A stretch of 64,000 bases of DNA from Enterobacter cancerogenus (GTDB lineage: Bacteria; Pseudomonadota; Gammaproteobacteria; Enterobacterales; Enterobacteriaceae), in assembly GCF_019047785.1 (NCBI RefSeq), contig NZ_CP077290.1, positions 372,001 through 436,000 on the forward strand. Reading direction: 5' to 3'. Below, piece by piece: positions 10,182 to 18,134 of this stretch (position 1 is the stretch's first letter; each line of letters starts with the position of its first letter). A program made the position numbers and the translations under genes. The notes beneath the pieces are model-generated. The model was not told the DNA's origin, did not search any database, and saw only the letters and a program-made list of their open reading frames with translations.

Positions 10182-10203
10182 GAATATAGACTGAATTTAG
10201 ACT
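10182..10203 (-). promoter_or_regulatory. Tandem 11-bp repeats upstream of the antitoxin gene
   Basis: Two adjacent 11-base copies, gaatatagact and gaatttagact, differ at one position and lie 35–56 bases before the antitoxin start. One helical turn spacing is what a repeat-bound repressor would need. This is a candidate autoregulatory operator; no binding data are implied. Confidence 0.4.
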
Positions 10204-10251
10204 CACCACAAGAGCAGGATACATTGACAACGTCCAGGGGATAAAAAAGTA

Positions 10252-10275
10252 CCCGGCTGGACATCGACAGCCGGG
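10252..10275 (-). terminator. Intrinsic terminator of the aminotransferase–SBP operon
   Basis: A 7-bp GC-rich stem (cccggct / agccggg) with a 10-base loop, followed on the minus strand by a run of six T (acttttttat). It lies 15 bases past the stop of the substrate-binding protein gene. Confidence 0.8.
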
Positions 10276-10289
10276 ACAAAGCGAGGCGG

Positions 10290-11063
10290 TTATTTCACGC
10301 TGACATCGATACCCGGGAAGTACTTATCAGCGAGTTTAGCGATCGTGCCATCGGCACGTACTTTATCGATAGCGGCATCAAGCTGCTTTTTGGTGGCCTC
10401 ATCCCCCTTACGCAGCCCAAAACCGATCCCACTGCCGAGGATAGTGTCGTCCGACACCGGCTTGCCAATAAAGCCAAACCCTTTGCCCTGCGGCTTGCTC
10501 AGGAAGCCTGCCTGCCCGGCCGCGGACATCACCAGCGAGGCGTCGATGCGGCCATTCAGCAAATCTCCCCACGCCATATTCTGATCTTTATAAGACACCA
10601 CGGTGACACCCAGCTTTTCCCAGTGCTCTTTTGCGTAGGTTTCCTGAATAGAGCCTTGCAGAACGCCGATGGTTTTACCCTTCAGTCCTTCTGGCGTCGC
10701 GTCTATCGCACTGCCGGCTTTGCCGACCAGTTGCGACGGAATACGGTAAATCGGCTGGGTGAAATCGATGCTTTTCTCGCGCTGCGCGGTGATGTTCATC
10801 GCTGAGTTAATCGCGTCAAATTTCTTCGCCACCAGCCCCGGAATGAGCGCATCAAATGAGGTTTCTACCCAGCTGCATTTCAGCGCCGCCGCTTTGCAGA
10901 TGGCATTACCCAATTCCACGTCGAACCCTTCGAGTTCACCCGAAGCATTGCGACTTTCAAACGGCGGATATTCTGCTTCCAGCCCGTAACGCAGCTCGGT
11001 GGCCGCAAACGACGAGAACGAACACAGCAGTCCCATGCCGACAACTAACGCGCGTAATTTCAT
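10290..11063 (-). CDS. Periplasmic amino-acid-binding protein (SBP family 3, HisJ/ArgT-like)
   Basis: Encodes 257 residues from the ATG at 11061–11063, typical for HisJ/ArgT/ArtJ proteins (about 240–260). It has a Sec signal peptide ([27 protein letters not shown]). Family 3 motifs are clear: [25 protein letters not shown] and the ligand-binding region after [17 protein letters not shown] Cys pair ([10 protein letters not shown]) matches the HisJ/LAO disulfide. No permease or ATPase gene is adjacent, so it would have to use a transporter encoded elsewhere. It starts 10 bases after the YbdL-like aminotransferase stop and is surely co-transcribed, which suggests uptake and transamination of the same amino acid, perhaps a basic one by similarity; the ligand is not proven. 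Confidence 0.85.
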   Translation of the reverse strand: MKLRALVVGMGLLCSFSSFAATELRYGLEAEYPPFESRNASGELEGFDVELGNAICKAAALKCSWVETSFDALIPGLVAKKFDAINSAMNITAQREKSIDFTQPIYRIPSQLVGKAGSAIDATPEGLKGKTIGVLQGSIQETYAKEHWEKLGVTVVSYKDQNMAWGDLLNGRIDASLVMSAAGQAGFLSKPQGKGFGFIGKPVSDDTILGSGIGFGLRKGDEATKKQLDAAIDKVRADGTIAKLADKYFPGIDVSVK

Positions 11064-11073
11064 CTCAAACTCC

Positions 11074-12243
11074 TTAGCGTGGTTTAACCCGACACAGGGC
11101 CTGGGCACCTGCCCGTAACGTCGCCTCGTCTTTAGCAAATGAGAGGCGGATCAACTTATTGTCCGTGCCGTCGGCATAAAACGCCGACAGCGGAATGGTG
11201 GCAACGCCGCACTCGGTGATCAGCCGTTTCACCAGTTCGCTGTCGCGCTCATCACTGAACGAACGGTAGTCTGCCAGCAGGAAGAACGATCCCGCACTCG
11301 GCAGCAGCCTGAACGGTGACTCTGCCAACAAACTTTGCAGCAGGTCGCGCTTGCGCTGATAAAACGCCGCCAGCGACAGCCAGGTTTGCGGATCGGTCAT
11401 GTGCTCGGCAAAGGCGTGCTGCATAGGGGTATCGGCAGAAAACATCAAAAATTGATGGACCTTGCAGATCTCCTCCATCAGCTCCGCGGGCGCAACGCAG
11501 TACCCCACTCGCCAGCCGGTGACGTGATAGGTTTTCCCAAACGAGGAGACAATCACGCTGCGCTCGGCGAGTTGCGGGTGCGTCGCCATACCGTGGTGCG
11601 GCTGGCCGTCGAACACCACATGTTCGTACACTTCATCCGACAAAATAATGATGTCGGTATTGCGCGTGAGGGCTGAAAGCTGCTGCAGGTCGTCTGCCGA
11701 GAAGACCTGCCCGCTCGGGTTATGCGGCGTGTTGACGATGATCATCCGGGTTTTCGGGGTGATGGCCGCGCGAACCTCGTCCCAGTCGACGGCAAAATCT
11801 GGCACGGTCAGCTTGATGGCGACGGGCGTGGCACCCTGCAAACGCACAATCGGGGCGTAGCTGTCGAACGAGGGTTCGAAGTAAATCACCTCATCGCCCG
11901 GATGCACCAGGCCGCCAATCGCCGAGTAAAGGCCTTCGCTAGCGCTGGCGGTCACCAGCACCTCCGTGCCGGGATCGTATTGCGTGCCGTACAGCGTACC
12001 GATTTTCTCTGCGATCCGCTCCTTCAACAACTGCAGGCCGGTCATCGAGGCGTACTGGTTATGCCCGGCTTCCATGGCGCGGGTCACGCCAGCGACCAGG
12101 CCCGGATCGCAGGAAAAATTCGGCGCGCCCTGAGACAGGTTGATGGCGTTATGCTGAGCGGACAGCTGGCCGATAACGGTAAAAATGGTGGTCCCCACGT
12201 CAGGCAATTTTGAGCGAGTTTGCACCGGGGTTCGTATAGTCAT
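11074..12243 (-). CDS. PLP-dependent aminotransferase, YbdL-like (methionine/aromatic type)
   Basis: Encodes 389 residues, class I/II fold-type I aminotransferase. It resembles E. coli YbdL (386 residues, methionine aminotransferase) throughout: SKLPDVGTTIFTVI at the N-terminus, INLSQGAPNFSCD, IVNTPHNPSGQVFS, ISDEVYEHVVF-type strand and the PLP-lysine motif SSFGKTYHVTGWRVGYCVAP. It would act in the cytoplasm on an amino acid with a 2-oxo acid acceptor. It is the first gene of a two-gene operon with an amino-acid-binding protein and is divergent from a LysR regulator 113 bp away, the usual arrangement for LysR-controlled genes. Confidence 0.85.
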   Translation of the reverse strand: MTIRTPVQTRSKLPDVGTTIFTVIGQLSAQHNAINLSQGAPNFSCDPGLVAGVTRAMEAGHNQYASMTGLQLLKERIAEKIGTLYGTQYDPGTEVLVTASASEGLYSAIGGLVHPGDEVIYFEPSFDSYAPIVRLQGATPVAIKLTVPDFAVDWDEVRAAITPKTRMIIVNTPHNPSGQVFSADDLQQLSALTRNTDIIILSDEVYEHVVFDGQPHHGMATHPQLAERSVIVSSFGKTYHVTGWRVGYCVAPAELMEEICKVHQFLMFSADTPMQHAFAEHMTDPQTWLSLAAFYQRKRDLLQSLLAESPFRLLPSAGSFFLLADYRSFSDERDSELVKRLITECGVATIPLSAFYADGTDNKLIRLSFAKDEATLRAGAQALCRVKPR

Positions 12244-12281
12244 CCTCTGTCCTTCTCATGGTGAGTGCATAACTATTCAAA

Positions 12282-12316
12282 CAACAACTGAGCTGTTGGA
12301 ACAACCGAATTGTTGT
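12282..12316. promoter_or_regulatory. Two tandem dyads in the aminotransferase / lysR divergent promoter
   Basis: Two imperfect palindromes lie side by side: caaca…tgttg (12282–12298) and acaac…gttgt (12301–12316). They share a CAAC/GTTG core, and their centres are about 18–19 bases apart, close to two helical turns. Placement between divergent genes fits the paired recognition and activation sites of a LysR regulator. This is a prediction. Confidence 0.5.
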
Positions 12317-12356
12317 CATAATAGCCATGATAAAAATGCATAGCTGAGGAGTTTTT

Positions 12357-13199
12357 ATGTCGCGCCGCTCGTTCCCGCTCAACGCCGCTGATGCATTTCT
12401 GGTCACCGCGCGGCATCTTAATCTTACCCACGCCGCCAAAGAACTTTGTCTGACGCAGGGCGCGGTAAGCCGTAAAATTGCGGCGCTGGAGACATGGTTC
12501 GGCTTTCCGCTGTTTGAACGCCACGCCCGCGGGCTGCGGCTCTCATCCCAGGGAAGCGCCCTGCTTCCGGAATTGCAATCTGCCTTTGAGCATCTGCTGA
12601 CGGTGGCCGATCGCGCGCGAACGCACCAGACCGTGATCCGCCTGAAAGCGCCCACCTGCGCCATGCGCTGGCTGGTGCCGCGTCTGCTTCAGGTTGAACG
12701 TGAACAGCCGGATCTGCAGATCGCGCTCACCACCACGACCGATCATAACGTCAATTTCAAAACCGAGTCCTACGATGCGGCAATCGTCTTTGGCACCCAC
12801 ATGAGCGCGGGCGATCTGCTGTTTGAAGAGGCCTTAACCCCGGTAGTAAGCCCCCAGCGCGCCGGCGTCGCACCTGAGTCCTTAACCTTTCTGCACCCGA
12901 CCCGCGACAGAACGGACTGGTCATTATGGCTGGCACATCAGGCACAGCCGGGCGCAGCCATGCTCAAAAATCAACACTTCGATACCATGGATCTCGCCAT
13001 TACCGCGGCGATTCAGGGGCTGGGGATGGCGATTGCTGACGAAACGCTGGTGGAGGAGGATATCCGTGCCGGGCGGCTGACGCGGCCTTATGACACCAGT
13101 ATTAAAACCGGGGCGAGTTACCGCCTGGTATGGCGCGACTCGCCCGGTCAGGAGGACGGACTGGCGGCGTTTCGCGCCTGCCTGCTCAGTCGAGGCTGA
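12357..13199 (+). CDS. LysR-family transcriptional regulator
   Basis: Encodes 280 residues. The N-terminal winged HTH (residues about 7–66) carries the pattern LNAADAFLVTARHLNLTHAAKELCLTQGAVSRKIAALE, with a GcvA-like flavour (LTQGAVSRKI). The effector-binding half has APTCAMRWLVPRL, as in the GcvA/AmpR group. TGAGGAGTTTTT before the ATG is a strong ribosome site. It is divergent from the aminotransferase/SBP operon and probably controls it. Its 3' end overlaps the convergent carboxylesterase gene by 14 bases. Confidence 0.87.
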   Translation: MSRRSFPLNAADAFLVTARHLNLTHAAKELCLTQGAVSRKIAALETWFGFPLFERHARGLRLSSQGSALLPELQSAFEHLLTVADRARTHQTVIRLKAPTCAMRWLVPRLLQVEREQPDLQIALTTTTDHNVNFKTESYDAAIVFGTHMSAGDLLFEEALTPVVSPQRAGVAPESLTFLHPTRDRTDWSLWLAHQAQPGAAMLKNQHFDTMDLAITAAIQGLGMAIADETLVEEDIRAGRLTRPYDTSIKTGASYRLVWRDSPGQEDGLAAFRACLLSRG

Positions 13200-14691
13200 C
13201 GTGGTGTTTCATCACCCGTTTGAAGAGGCTCATGCGCGCGCGCATAAAGCGGTTTTCCAGCCTGAAACCTGCATGTTTATTCACGCCAATTCGTAGCAGC
13301 ACATCCCGACCTTTTCGGCATGCGGGCCAGCGGACTGGCCCCGGCAGACTGTCGCGGGTGCCTGCATCACGGGCGAAGCTGACCCAGTAATCCGCCACCT
13401 GGGCTGCAAAATGGAGGTCGCGCTCATTCACATAGTGACGAGACGGCTCAACCTGCCCAAGCGTATCAAACACGTAAGGAACTTCATTGCCGTGCCAGGC
13501 ACCGTTGACGTAGGTGGCATGTTCCGCTTCTGCCACATAATCAAACCAGTAGCGCCAGCAGAGCGCTCCGGCGCGCTGCTGCGCCTGCATCACCACGTAC
13601 CCCATGGTGGTAAACGCCATGTCGCGGCACACCTGCCTGCCCAGCTCTTCATCCCCCTTCACGCCGGGATAGAGCAGCTTGATCAGCCCCAGCCCAAAAC
13701 GTCTTTCGCGCCGCAGCTTCTGGATCTGCCCGGCGAGATCGATACCAAAGACCGCCATGACGCTGGCCTCGTCGCTGTTCGATCCAATCATGATCGGCAT
13801 TGGATGCTGACGGGCTGCAAAGAAGAAATCCAGCATCGCTTCCGGCAACACGCAATCACCAACGATGGGCGCAGGGGCGATATTCAGCGGAGCCGTTAAC
13901 GGCCAGAAGGCCTCCGGCGGAATGGCACGCAGCTCATCGGCCGTGGCGTTCTCAAGGCCAAAGTGGTGGGCCAGCGCTTGCCCTTTCTTCAAAGCCTGTT
14001 CGCGCGGCGTGTCCGGCAAGGTGTAGCCACTTTGCACAATCGCCTTATGGAAAAGCCCTTTCGCCAGCGGAGACGCCAGCAGCGACAGCACGCTGCGTGC
14101 ACCGGCAGATTCACCAAACAGGGTGATGGCATTCGGGTCGCCGCCAAAGGCAGCAATGTTATCCCGTACCCAGTTCAGCGCGGCAATTTGGTCGAGCAGC
14201 GCAAAGTTATGCACCACGCGCTCCTCCTCCCCCTCCAGTGCGGGATGCGCGAAAAAGCCAAGATGACCAAGCCGATAGTTGAGGGTCACGACTACCACGT
14301 CGCGCCGGGCCAGCGCTTTCCCCTGATAGGGAGGCAACCCACCCGCACCGAGAGTAAAGCCCCCGCCGTGAAGCCATACCATCACCGGGCGCGGCGAGGT
14401 ACGTGCAGCCGGTGACCACACGTTAAGGTAGAGGCAATCTTCCGAAAACATGCCGGGATCGCCGCCGCCGAGCTGCTGACAATATTCGCTGCTTTGCCAG
14501 CTCGACGGGGAAAACGCCGTGGCCTGACGAACGCCCTCCCAGCGCTCAGGCGCGCGCGGTGAGCGCCAGCGCCATTCACCGACAGGCGGTGCGGCATAAG
14601 GGATACCGCACCAGACGTAAACATCCTCATCTGTAAAACCAAGCAGCGCGCCCTGGCGCGTTTCAACCACAGGGGCGGAGGGATTATGCAT
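13186..14691 (-). CDS. Type-B carboxylesterase (alpha/beta hydrolase)
   Basis: Encodes 501 residues from the ATG at 14689–14691, chosen because AGAAGGTGA lies just before it; an in-frame ATG at 14709 (507 residues) is an alternative. Carboxylesterase type-B signatures are complete: EDCLYLNVW (84–92), the oxyanion loop LHGGGF (107–112), nucleophile motif LFGESAGA with Ser195, an SNSDEA acid segment and WHGNEVPYVFD supplying the His. There is no signal peptide, so it is cytoplasmic, like PnbA-type para-nitrobenzyl esterases. The substrate is unknown. It starts 41 bases after ydcJ and runs in the same direction, so the two are probably co-transcribed. Confidence 0.87.
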   Translation of the reverse strand: MHNPSAPVVETRQGALLGFTDEDVYVWCGIPYAAPPVGEWRWRSPRAPERWEGVRQATAFSPSSWQSSEYCQQLGGGDPGMFSEDCLYLNVWSPAARTSPRPVMVWLHGGGFTLGAGGLPPYQGKALARRDVVVVTLNYRLGHLGFFAHPALEGEEERVVHNFALLDQIAALNWVRDNIAAFGGDPNAITLFGESAGARSVLSLLASPLAKGLFHKAIVQSGYTLPDTPREQALKKGQALAHHFGLENATADELRAIPPEAFWPLTAPLNIAPAPIVGDCVLPEAMLDFFFAARQHPMPIMIGSNSDEASVMAVFGIDLAGQIQKLRRERRFGLGLIKLLYPGVKGDEELGRQVCRDMAFTTMGYVVMQAQQRAGALCWRYWFDYVAEAEHATYVNGAWHGNEVPYVFDTLGQVEPSRHYVNERDLHFAAQVADYWVSFARDAGTRDSLPGPVRWPACRKGRDVLLRIGVNKHAGFRLENRFMRARMSLFKRVMKHHVSLD

Positions 14692-14732
14692 ACTCACCTT
14701 CTTTTCCATCACACCCTTGCAGAGTAACGATT

Positions 14733-16076
14733 TTAGAGCAAACCGCAACGCTGTTTACTGCGCGCTTCCGCCTCCTCGTACAGCGTAAATTCGTCCAGCA
14801 CCGGGCAGCCCAGCGCCTGCTCGAATGCCTCCCGGCTGGCATGACCGTGGCTGCGCGCCTGCGTTTCATTGCCGAGGTTGGACTGGAAAATACCGGCAGC
14901 GCTCACGGGCAGAAAATCTTCATAGGTGATCGGCTGCGCCACCACCCAGCCACGCTCGATAAGCGGCTGCGGATCGTCGCCGGGGCGAAACGCATGGCGG
15001 TGTGCCTCGCCTGAAGGCGTCAGGCGGTAGCGGAAATAGGCCAGACCCTGACGGCGCAGAAACATTTCGCTGTCCGGGAAGGCGCTAAACGTCTCGCGCA
15101 AATGCAGCTGGTGCGTCAGGTTGTCTTTGCCCGTCCCCGCCTGGCTCAGCAGGCTGTCGTACAGCGCGCGTCCTTTCGAGGTGAGCGCCACGCCGCGCTG
15201 TTCTATTTCACCAAAGCGGGCGGTATGCGTTCCTTTATCTTCCCCGGCAAAGAGCACCGGCTCTTCAAGCGCTTTAAAGCTGGTCTGGCGCAGCAGGATC
15301 GGCACCTCGCGGCGCGGCGGCCCCTCCACCAGAACTTTGGGTTCAATACCGTATTTCGGCATCAGCTCTTGTACGCGGTCGATATCCAGCGTGCGCGGCG
15401 TGAGATGGTTGATATGGCATCCGGGGAAGCAGACGACGTCGGCAATCAGGCGATGCGCATTGCTCAGCGCCAGATAAGTTTCCCGGTCTACCGTCGCGTG
15501 ATGGTGCCAGCGGAACGTCTCCAGCGCTTCCTGAACAAACTCGCTCGCCTGTGCGTCGGTAAAGCCCCCTTCTGATTCATACAGGTCAAGAAGTGCCAGA
15601 CAGCGCGGCGTAAAGATGTTCCGCCGCGAGAGGATCTCAGCCGCGCGTTCGCGCAGCGCGGCGTTTTCAATCAGTTCCAGACGCAGCAGCGAGGTAAAAA
15701 TACGAAACGGATTGCGACACAGTGCCGCATCGTCAACCGGACGAAACGCCGTGGAGTGAACGGGTACCCCCGCCTGTGAGAGATCGTAATAGCTGACCGG
15801 AAACATGCCCATAATGGCGAAGATCCGGCGCAGGGTAGAGAGTTCCCGCGCGGTCCCCACGCGAATCGCACCGTGACGCTCAACGTTAAGGCGCGCCAGT
15901 TCATCTGCATTCGCAAGCTGTTCATGTAATAAAGGATTATTTTCCAGAACTCCAAGGTTCACATCTGCCACCAGCTCAAGCAATGTGCCGTACTGCGGAA
16001 CTTCCTGCTGGTACATCGCCGACATAGCCTGCGAAAAGTGCTCCCGAATCTCATCAGCCGTGATGGTGTTCGCCAT
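14733..16076 (-). CDS. ydcJ: YdcJ, DUF1338 VOC-type 2-oxoadipate dioxygenase/decarboxylase-like
   Basis: Encodes 447 residues, the length of E. coli YdcJ, and matches it along its full length (MANTITADEIREHFSQAMSA, RLIADVVCFPGCHINHLTPR, GWVVAQPITYEDFLPVSAAG). The DUF1338 family includes HglS, an Fe(II)-dependent 2-oxoadipate dioxygenase/decarboxylase that makes 2-hydroxyglutarate in lysine breakdown. Candidate metal-binding His residues lie in VPVHSTAF and CHINHLTPR, with a Glu later in the chain. Its activity in this organism is inferred from the family only. In E. coli it lies by trg–ydcI and opgD; here a carboxylesterase block replaces its opgD neighbour, and ydcI is missing. Confidence 0.92.
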   Translation of the reverse strand: MANTITADEIREHFSQAMSAMYQQEVPQYGTLLELVADVNLGVLENNPLLHEQLANADELARLNVERHGAIRVGTARELSTLRRIFAIMGMFPVSYYDLSQAGVPVHSTAFRPVDDAALCRNPFRIFTSLLRLELIENAALRERAAEILSRRNIFTPRCLALLDLYESEGGFTDAQASEFVQEALETFRWHHHATVDRETYLALSNAHRLIADVVCFPGCHINHLTPRTLDIDRVQELMPKYGIEPKVLVEGPPRREVPILLRQTSFKALEEPVLFAGEDKGTHTARFGEIEQRGVALTSKGRALYDSLLSQAGTGKDNLTHQLHLRETFSAFPDSEMFLRRQGLAYFRYRLTPSGEAHRHAFRPGDDPQPLIERGWVVAQPITYEDFLPVSAAGIFQSNLGNETQARSHGHASREAFEQALGCPVLDEFTLYEEAEARSKQRCGLL

Positions 16077-16578
16077 GATGTCTTGCCTCCAGTGAATATT
16101 ACCTGGAGTGTAGAAAAGGCCGTTCCTTCCGGGGGGAAGAATTTACAAATTGTGATCTTAAGACGCGTGTGGTCAACACGTGCGTTGACGCACCTTGTAA
16201 CAAATGAGGCCTAAAATAGTCTCCTGTAATTATTTTCTACCGCTATGTCTCGCTATGATGAAATATCACCAGGAATAATCTGCAAACGGCATCTACCCGC
16301 ATTTTTTGGGCCAATAACTTTTGGCTAAAATATCATTTAGCGCGCACAGAATCTGAATACCCTCAGAAAACACAACAACTTACCTGCCCTCCTGGAAGAA
16401 TATATTTTTAGCAAGCGAAGCGTTAATTGCCTCATTATTTTGCGATAAATCAAACAGGGCCATTAATTAAATTTGACGAACCTCCACCAGCGACTACAGT
16501 TATTAATCGAACGACGAGTGATACGGAATATATTCGTATCTTACTGACATGACCAATATATGAAATATGAGGTTTAAT
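16077..16578. other. Long intergenic region upstream of ydcJ and yciG
   Basis: 502 bases without a convincing gene, more AT-rich than its flanks, holding the divergent promoter regions of ydcJ and yciGF. Visible structure: an inverted repeat GTCAAC-6-GTTGAC at 16172–16189, and gatacg-9-cgtatc at 16520–16540, about 40 bases before yciG. A sigma-S promoter would be expected for yciG but no element is assigned with confidence. Confidence 0.5.
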
Positions 16579-16764
16579 ATGGCAGAGCATCGTGGTGGTT
16601 CCGGTAATTTCGCTGAAGATCGTGATAAAGCATCTGACGCAGGACGTAAAGGTGGACAGCAGAGCGGTGGGAATTTCAAAAACGACCCGCAACGCGCCTC
16701 TGAAGCAGGTAAGAAAGGGGGTCAGAATAGTCATGGCGGAGGCCGTGGTTCTGACAAATCCTGA
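16579..16764 (+). CDS. yciG: YciG, KGG-repeat stress protein
   Basis: Encodes 61 residues from the ATG at 16579, matching E. coli YciG closely (MAEHRGGSGNFAEDRDKASD). Two copies of the ~20-residue stress-induced KGG motif (ASDAGRKGGQQSGGNF and ASEAGKKGGQNSHGG) make up the protein, which is hydrophilic and probably disordered. In E. coli yciGFE is sigma-S dependent and induced by osmotic and acid stress; the function is unknown. A start at 16567 would add four residues. It leads the yciG–yciF–yciE group. Confidence 0.93.
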   Translation: MAEHRGGSGNFAEDRDKASDAGRKGGQQSGGNFKNDPQRASEAGKKGGQNSHGGGRGSDKS

Positions 16765-16853
16765 TCTTAATTACGTCTCTTTAAATACCTAAAGAGCTTG
16801 CTGCGGGCCAGACGGCTCGCAGTACCCTTCACATATTTAATCGGAACGTAAAT

Positions 16854-17348
16854 ATGAATATGAAAAGCATCGAAGACGTCTTTATTCACCTTCTCTCCGA
16901 CACCTACAGCGCGGAAAAGCAACTGACTCGTGCGCTGAGCAAACTTGCCCGCGCCGCCTCCAGCGAACAGCTTAGCGCAGCCTTCACTGCTCACCTTGAG
17001 GAAACACAGGGTCAGATCGAGCGTATCGATCAAATCATTGAGCAGGAAGACGGCCTCAAAATTAAGCGTATGAAGTGTGTTGCAATGGAAGGCTTGATTG
17101 AAGAGGCAAATGAAGTCATTGAGAGTACTGAAAAAAATGAAGTCCGTGATGCCGCATTAATTGCCGCTGCGCAAAAAGTAGAGCATTACGAAATTGCCAG
17201 TTACGGTACCCTGGCGACCTTAGCGGAACAGTTAGGCTATACTAAAGCCGTTAAGTTACTGGCGGAAACGCTTGAAGAAGAAAAAGAAACCGATCTTAAA
17301 CTCACCGATCTTGCCGTAGGTAATATCAATAAAAAAGCGAAGAAATAA
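16854..17348 (+). CDS. yciF: YciF, ferritin-like DUF892 protein
   Basis: Encodes 164 residues, nearly identical to E. coli YciF in the first and central parts (FIHLLSDTYSAEKQLTRAL, HLEETQGQIERID, MKCVAMEGLIEEANEVIEST, KVEHYEIASYGTLATLAEQL). It folds as a four-helix ferritin-like bundle; E and H residues in HLEE, EGLIEE, EHYE and EEEK positions can build a di-metal site. It lies 89 bases after yciG and before yciE. A stress role under sigma-S is known for the E. coli locus, but no reaction is established. Confidence 0.94.
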   Translation: MNMKSIEDVFIHLLSDTYSAEKQLTRALSKLARAASSEQLSAAFTAHLEETQGQIERIDQIIEQEDGLKIKRMKCVAMEGLIEEANEVIESTEKNEVRDAALIAAAQKVEHYEIASYGTLATLAEQLGYTKAVKLLAETLEEEKETDLKLTDLAVGNINKKAKK

Positions 17349-17372
17349 CGATTTAACACAGATATTTTAAAT

Positions 17373-17411
17373 AAGCATCTGTCTGGCGATCGTTAAAGGA
17401 TGCTTTTTAGC
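17373..17411 (+). terminator. Possible terminator after yciF
   Basis: A 7-bp stem (aagcatc / gatgctt) with a long 19-base loop, followed by TTT. It would separate yciGF from yciE, which has its own 190-base upstream region. The large loop lowers confidence. Confidence 0.4.
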
Positions 17412-17540
17412 GGCAGCACTGCTGTGGTTAATTCTCGTTATTCCTTCTGTTTTTATAATGAATGAGTAGTGTACTGCAGGTGCAGTTCGAATTGCAGAGA
17501 GTAACAATAAATTGACCATCTAATAATTGAGGACACGATT

Positions 17541-18047
17541 ATGAATCACGTAGAACACTATCATGACTGGCTACGCGATGCCCATGCGATGGAAAAGCAA
17601 GCGGAATCAATGCTGGAATCCATGGCCAGCCGCATCGATAATTACCCTGACATCCGCTCCCGAATTGAACAACATATTAGCGAGACAAAACGTCAAATCA
17701 GTTTGCTGGAAGAGATCCTCGACCGCAATGATATTTCTCGTTCCGTCCTCAAAGACTCCATGAGCAAGATGGCCGCGCTCGGCCAGTCCATTGGCGGTAT
17801 GTTCCCGTCCGATGAAATCGTGAAAGGGTCCATCAGCGGCTATGTTTTCGAGCAATTTGAGATTGCCTGCTATACCTCCCTGCTGGCGGCAGCCAAACGC
17901 GCAGGCGATACCGCCTCCGTGCCGGCCATTGAATCTATCCTTGCCGAAGAAAAAGCGATGGCTGAGTGGCTGATCACCCATATTCCGCAGACGACGGAAC
18001 AGTTCTTACAACGCTCAGAGACCTCCGGGGTCGAAGCGAAAAAATAG
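17541..18047 (+). CDS. yciE: YciE, ferritin-like DUF892 protein
   Basis: Encodes 168 residues, as in E. coli YciE. It is a DUF892 four-helix protein related to YciF; the pattern MNHVEHYHDWLRDAHAMEKQAE followed by FEQFEIACYTSLLAAAKRAG and ESILAEEKAMAEWL supplies possible di-metal ligands. TTGAGGACACG precedes the ATG. It is the third gene of the yci stress group, though the 192-base gap from yciF may hold its own promoter. Enzymatic function is unknown. Confidence 0.93.
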   Translation: MNHVEHYHDWLRDAHAMEKQAESMLESMASRIDNYPDIRSRIEQHISETKRQISLLEEILDRNDISRSVLKDSMSKMAALGQSIGGMFPSDEIVKGSISGYVFEQFEIACYTSLLAAAKRAGDTASVPAIESILAEEKAMAEWLITHIPQTTEQFLQRSETSGVEAKK

Positions 18048-18057
18048 TCAGAAGCAT

Positions 18058-18082
18058 GCCAGACAGTTGAACGCTGTCTGGC
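18058..18082 (+). terminator. Hairpin between yciE and cioA-like gene
   Basis: A perfect 9-bp inverted repeat (gccagacag / ctgtctggc) with a 7-base loop but no T run. It may be a weak terminator or an mRNA 3' stabiliser. Confidence 0.4.
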
Positions 18083-18099
18083 AGCGCCAGTGCACCATC

Positions 18100-18126
18100 C
18101 GTTCCAGAGGCCATTCGTTCCAGAGG
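18100..18126 (+). promoter_or_regulatory. Direct repeat overlapping the cioA-like ribosome site
   Basis: The 11-mer cgttccagagg occurs at 18100–18110 and again at 18116–18126. The second copy runs into AGAGGTAGG, the ribosome-binding site of the oxidase gene at 18135. It could be a regulatory site or a small duplication; it is only described here. Confidence 0.35.
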
Positions 18127-18134
18127 TAGGAACC

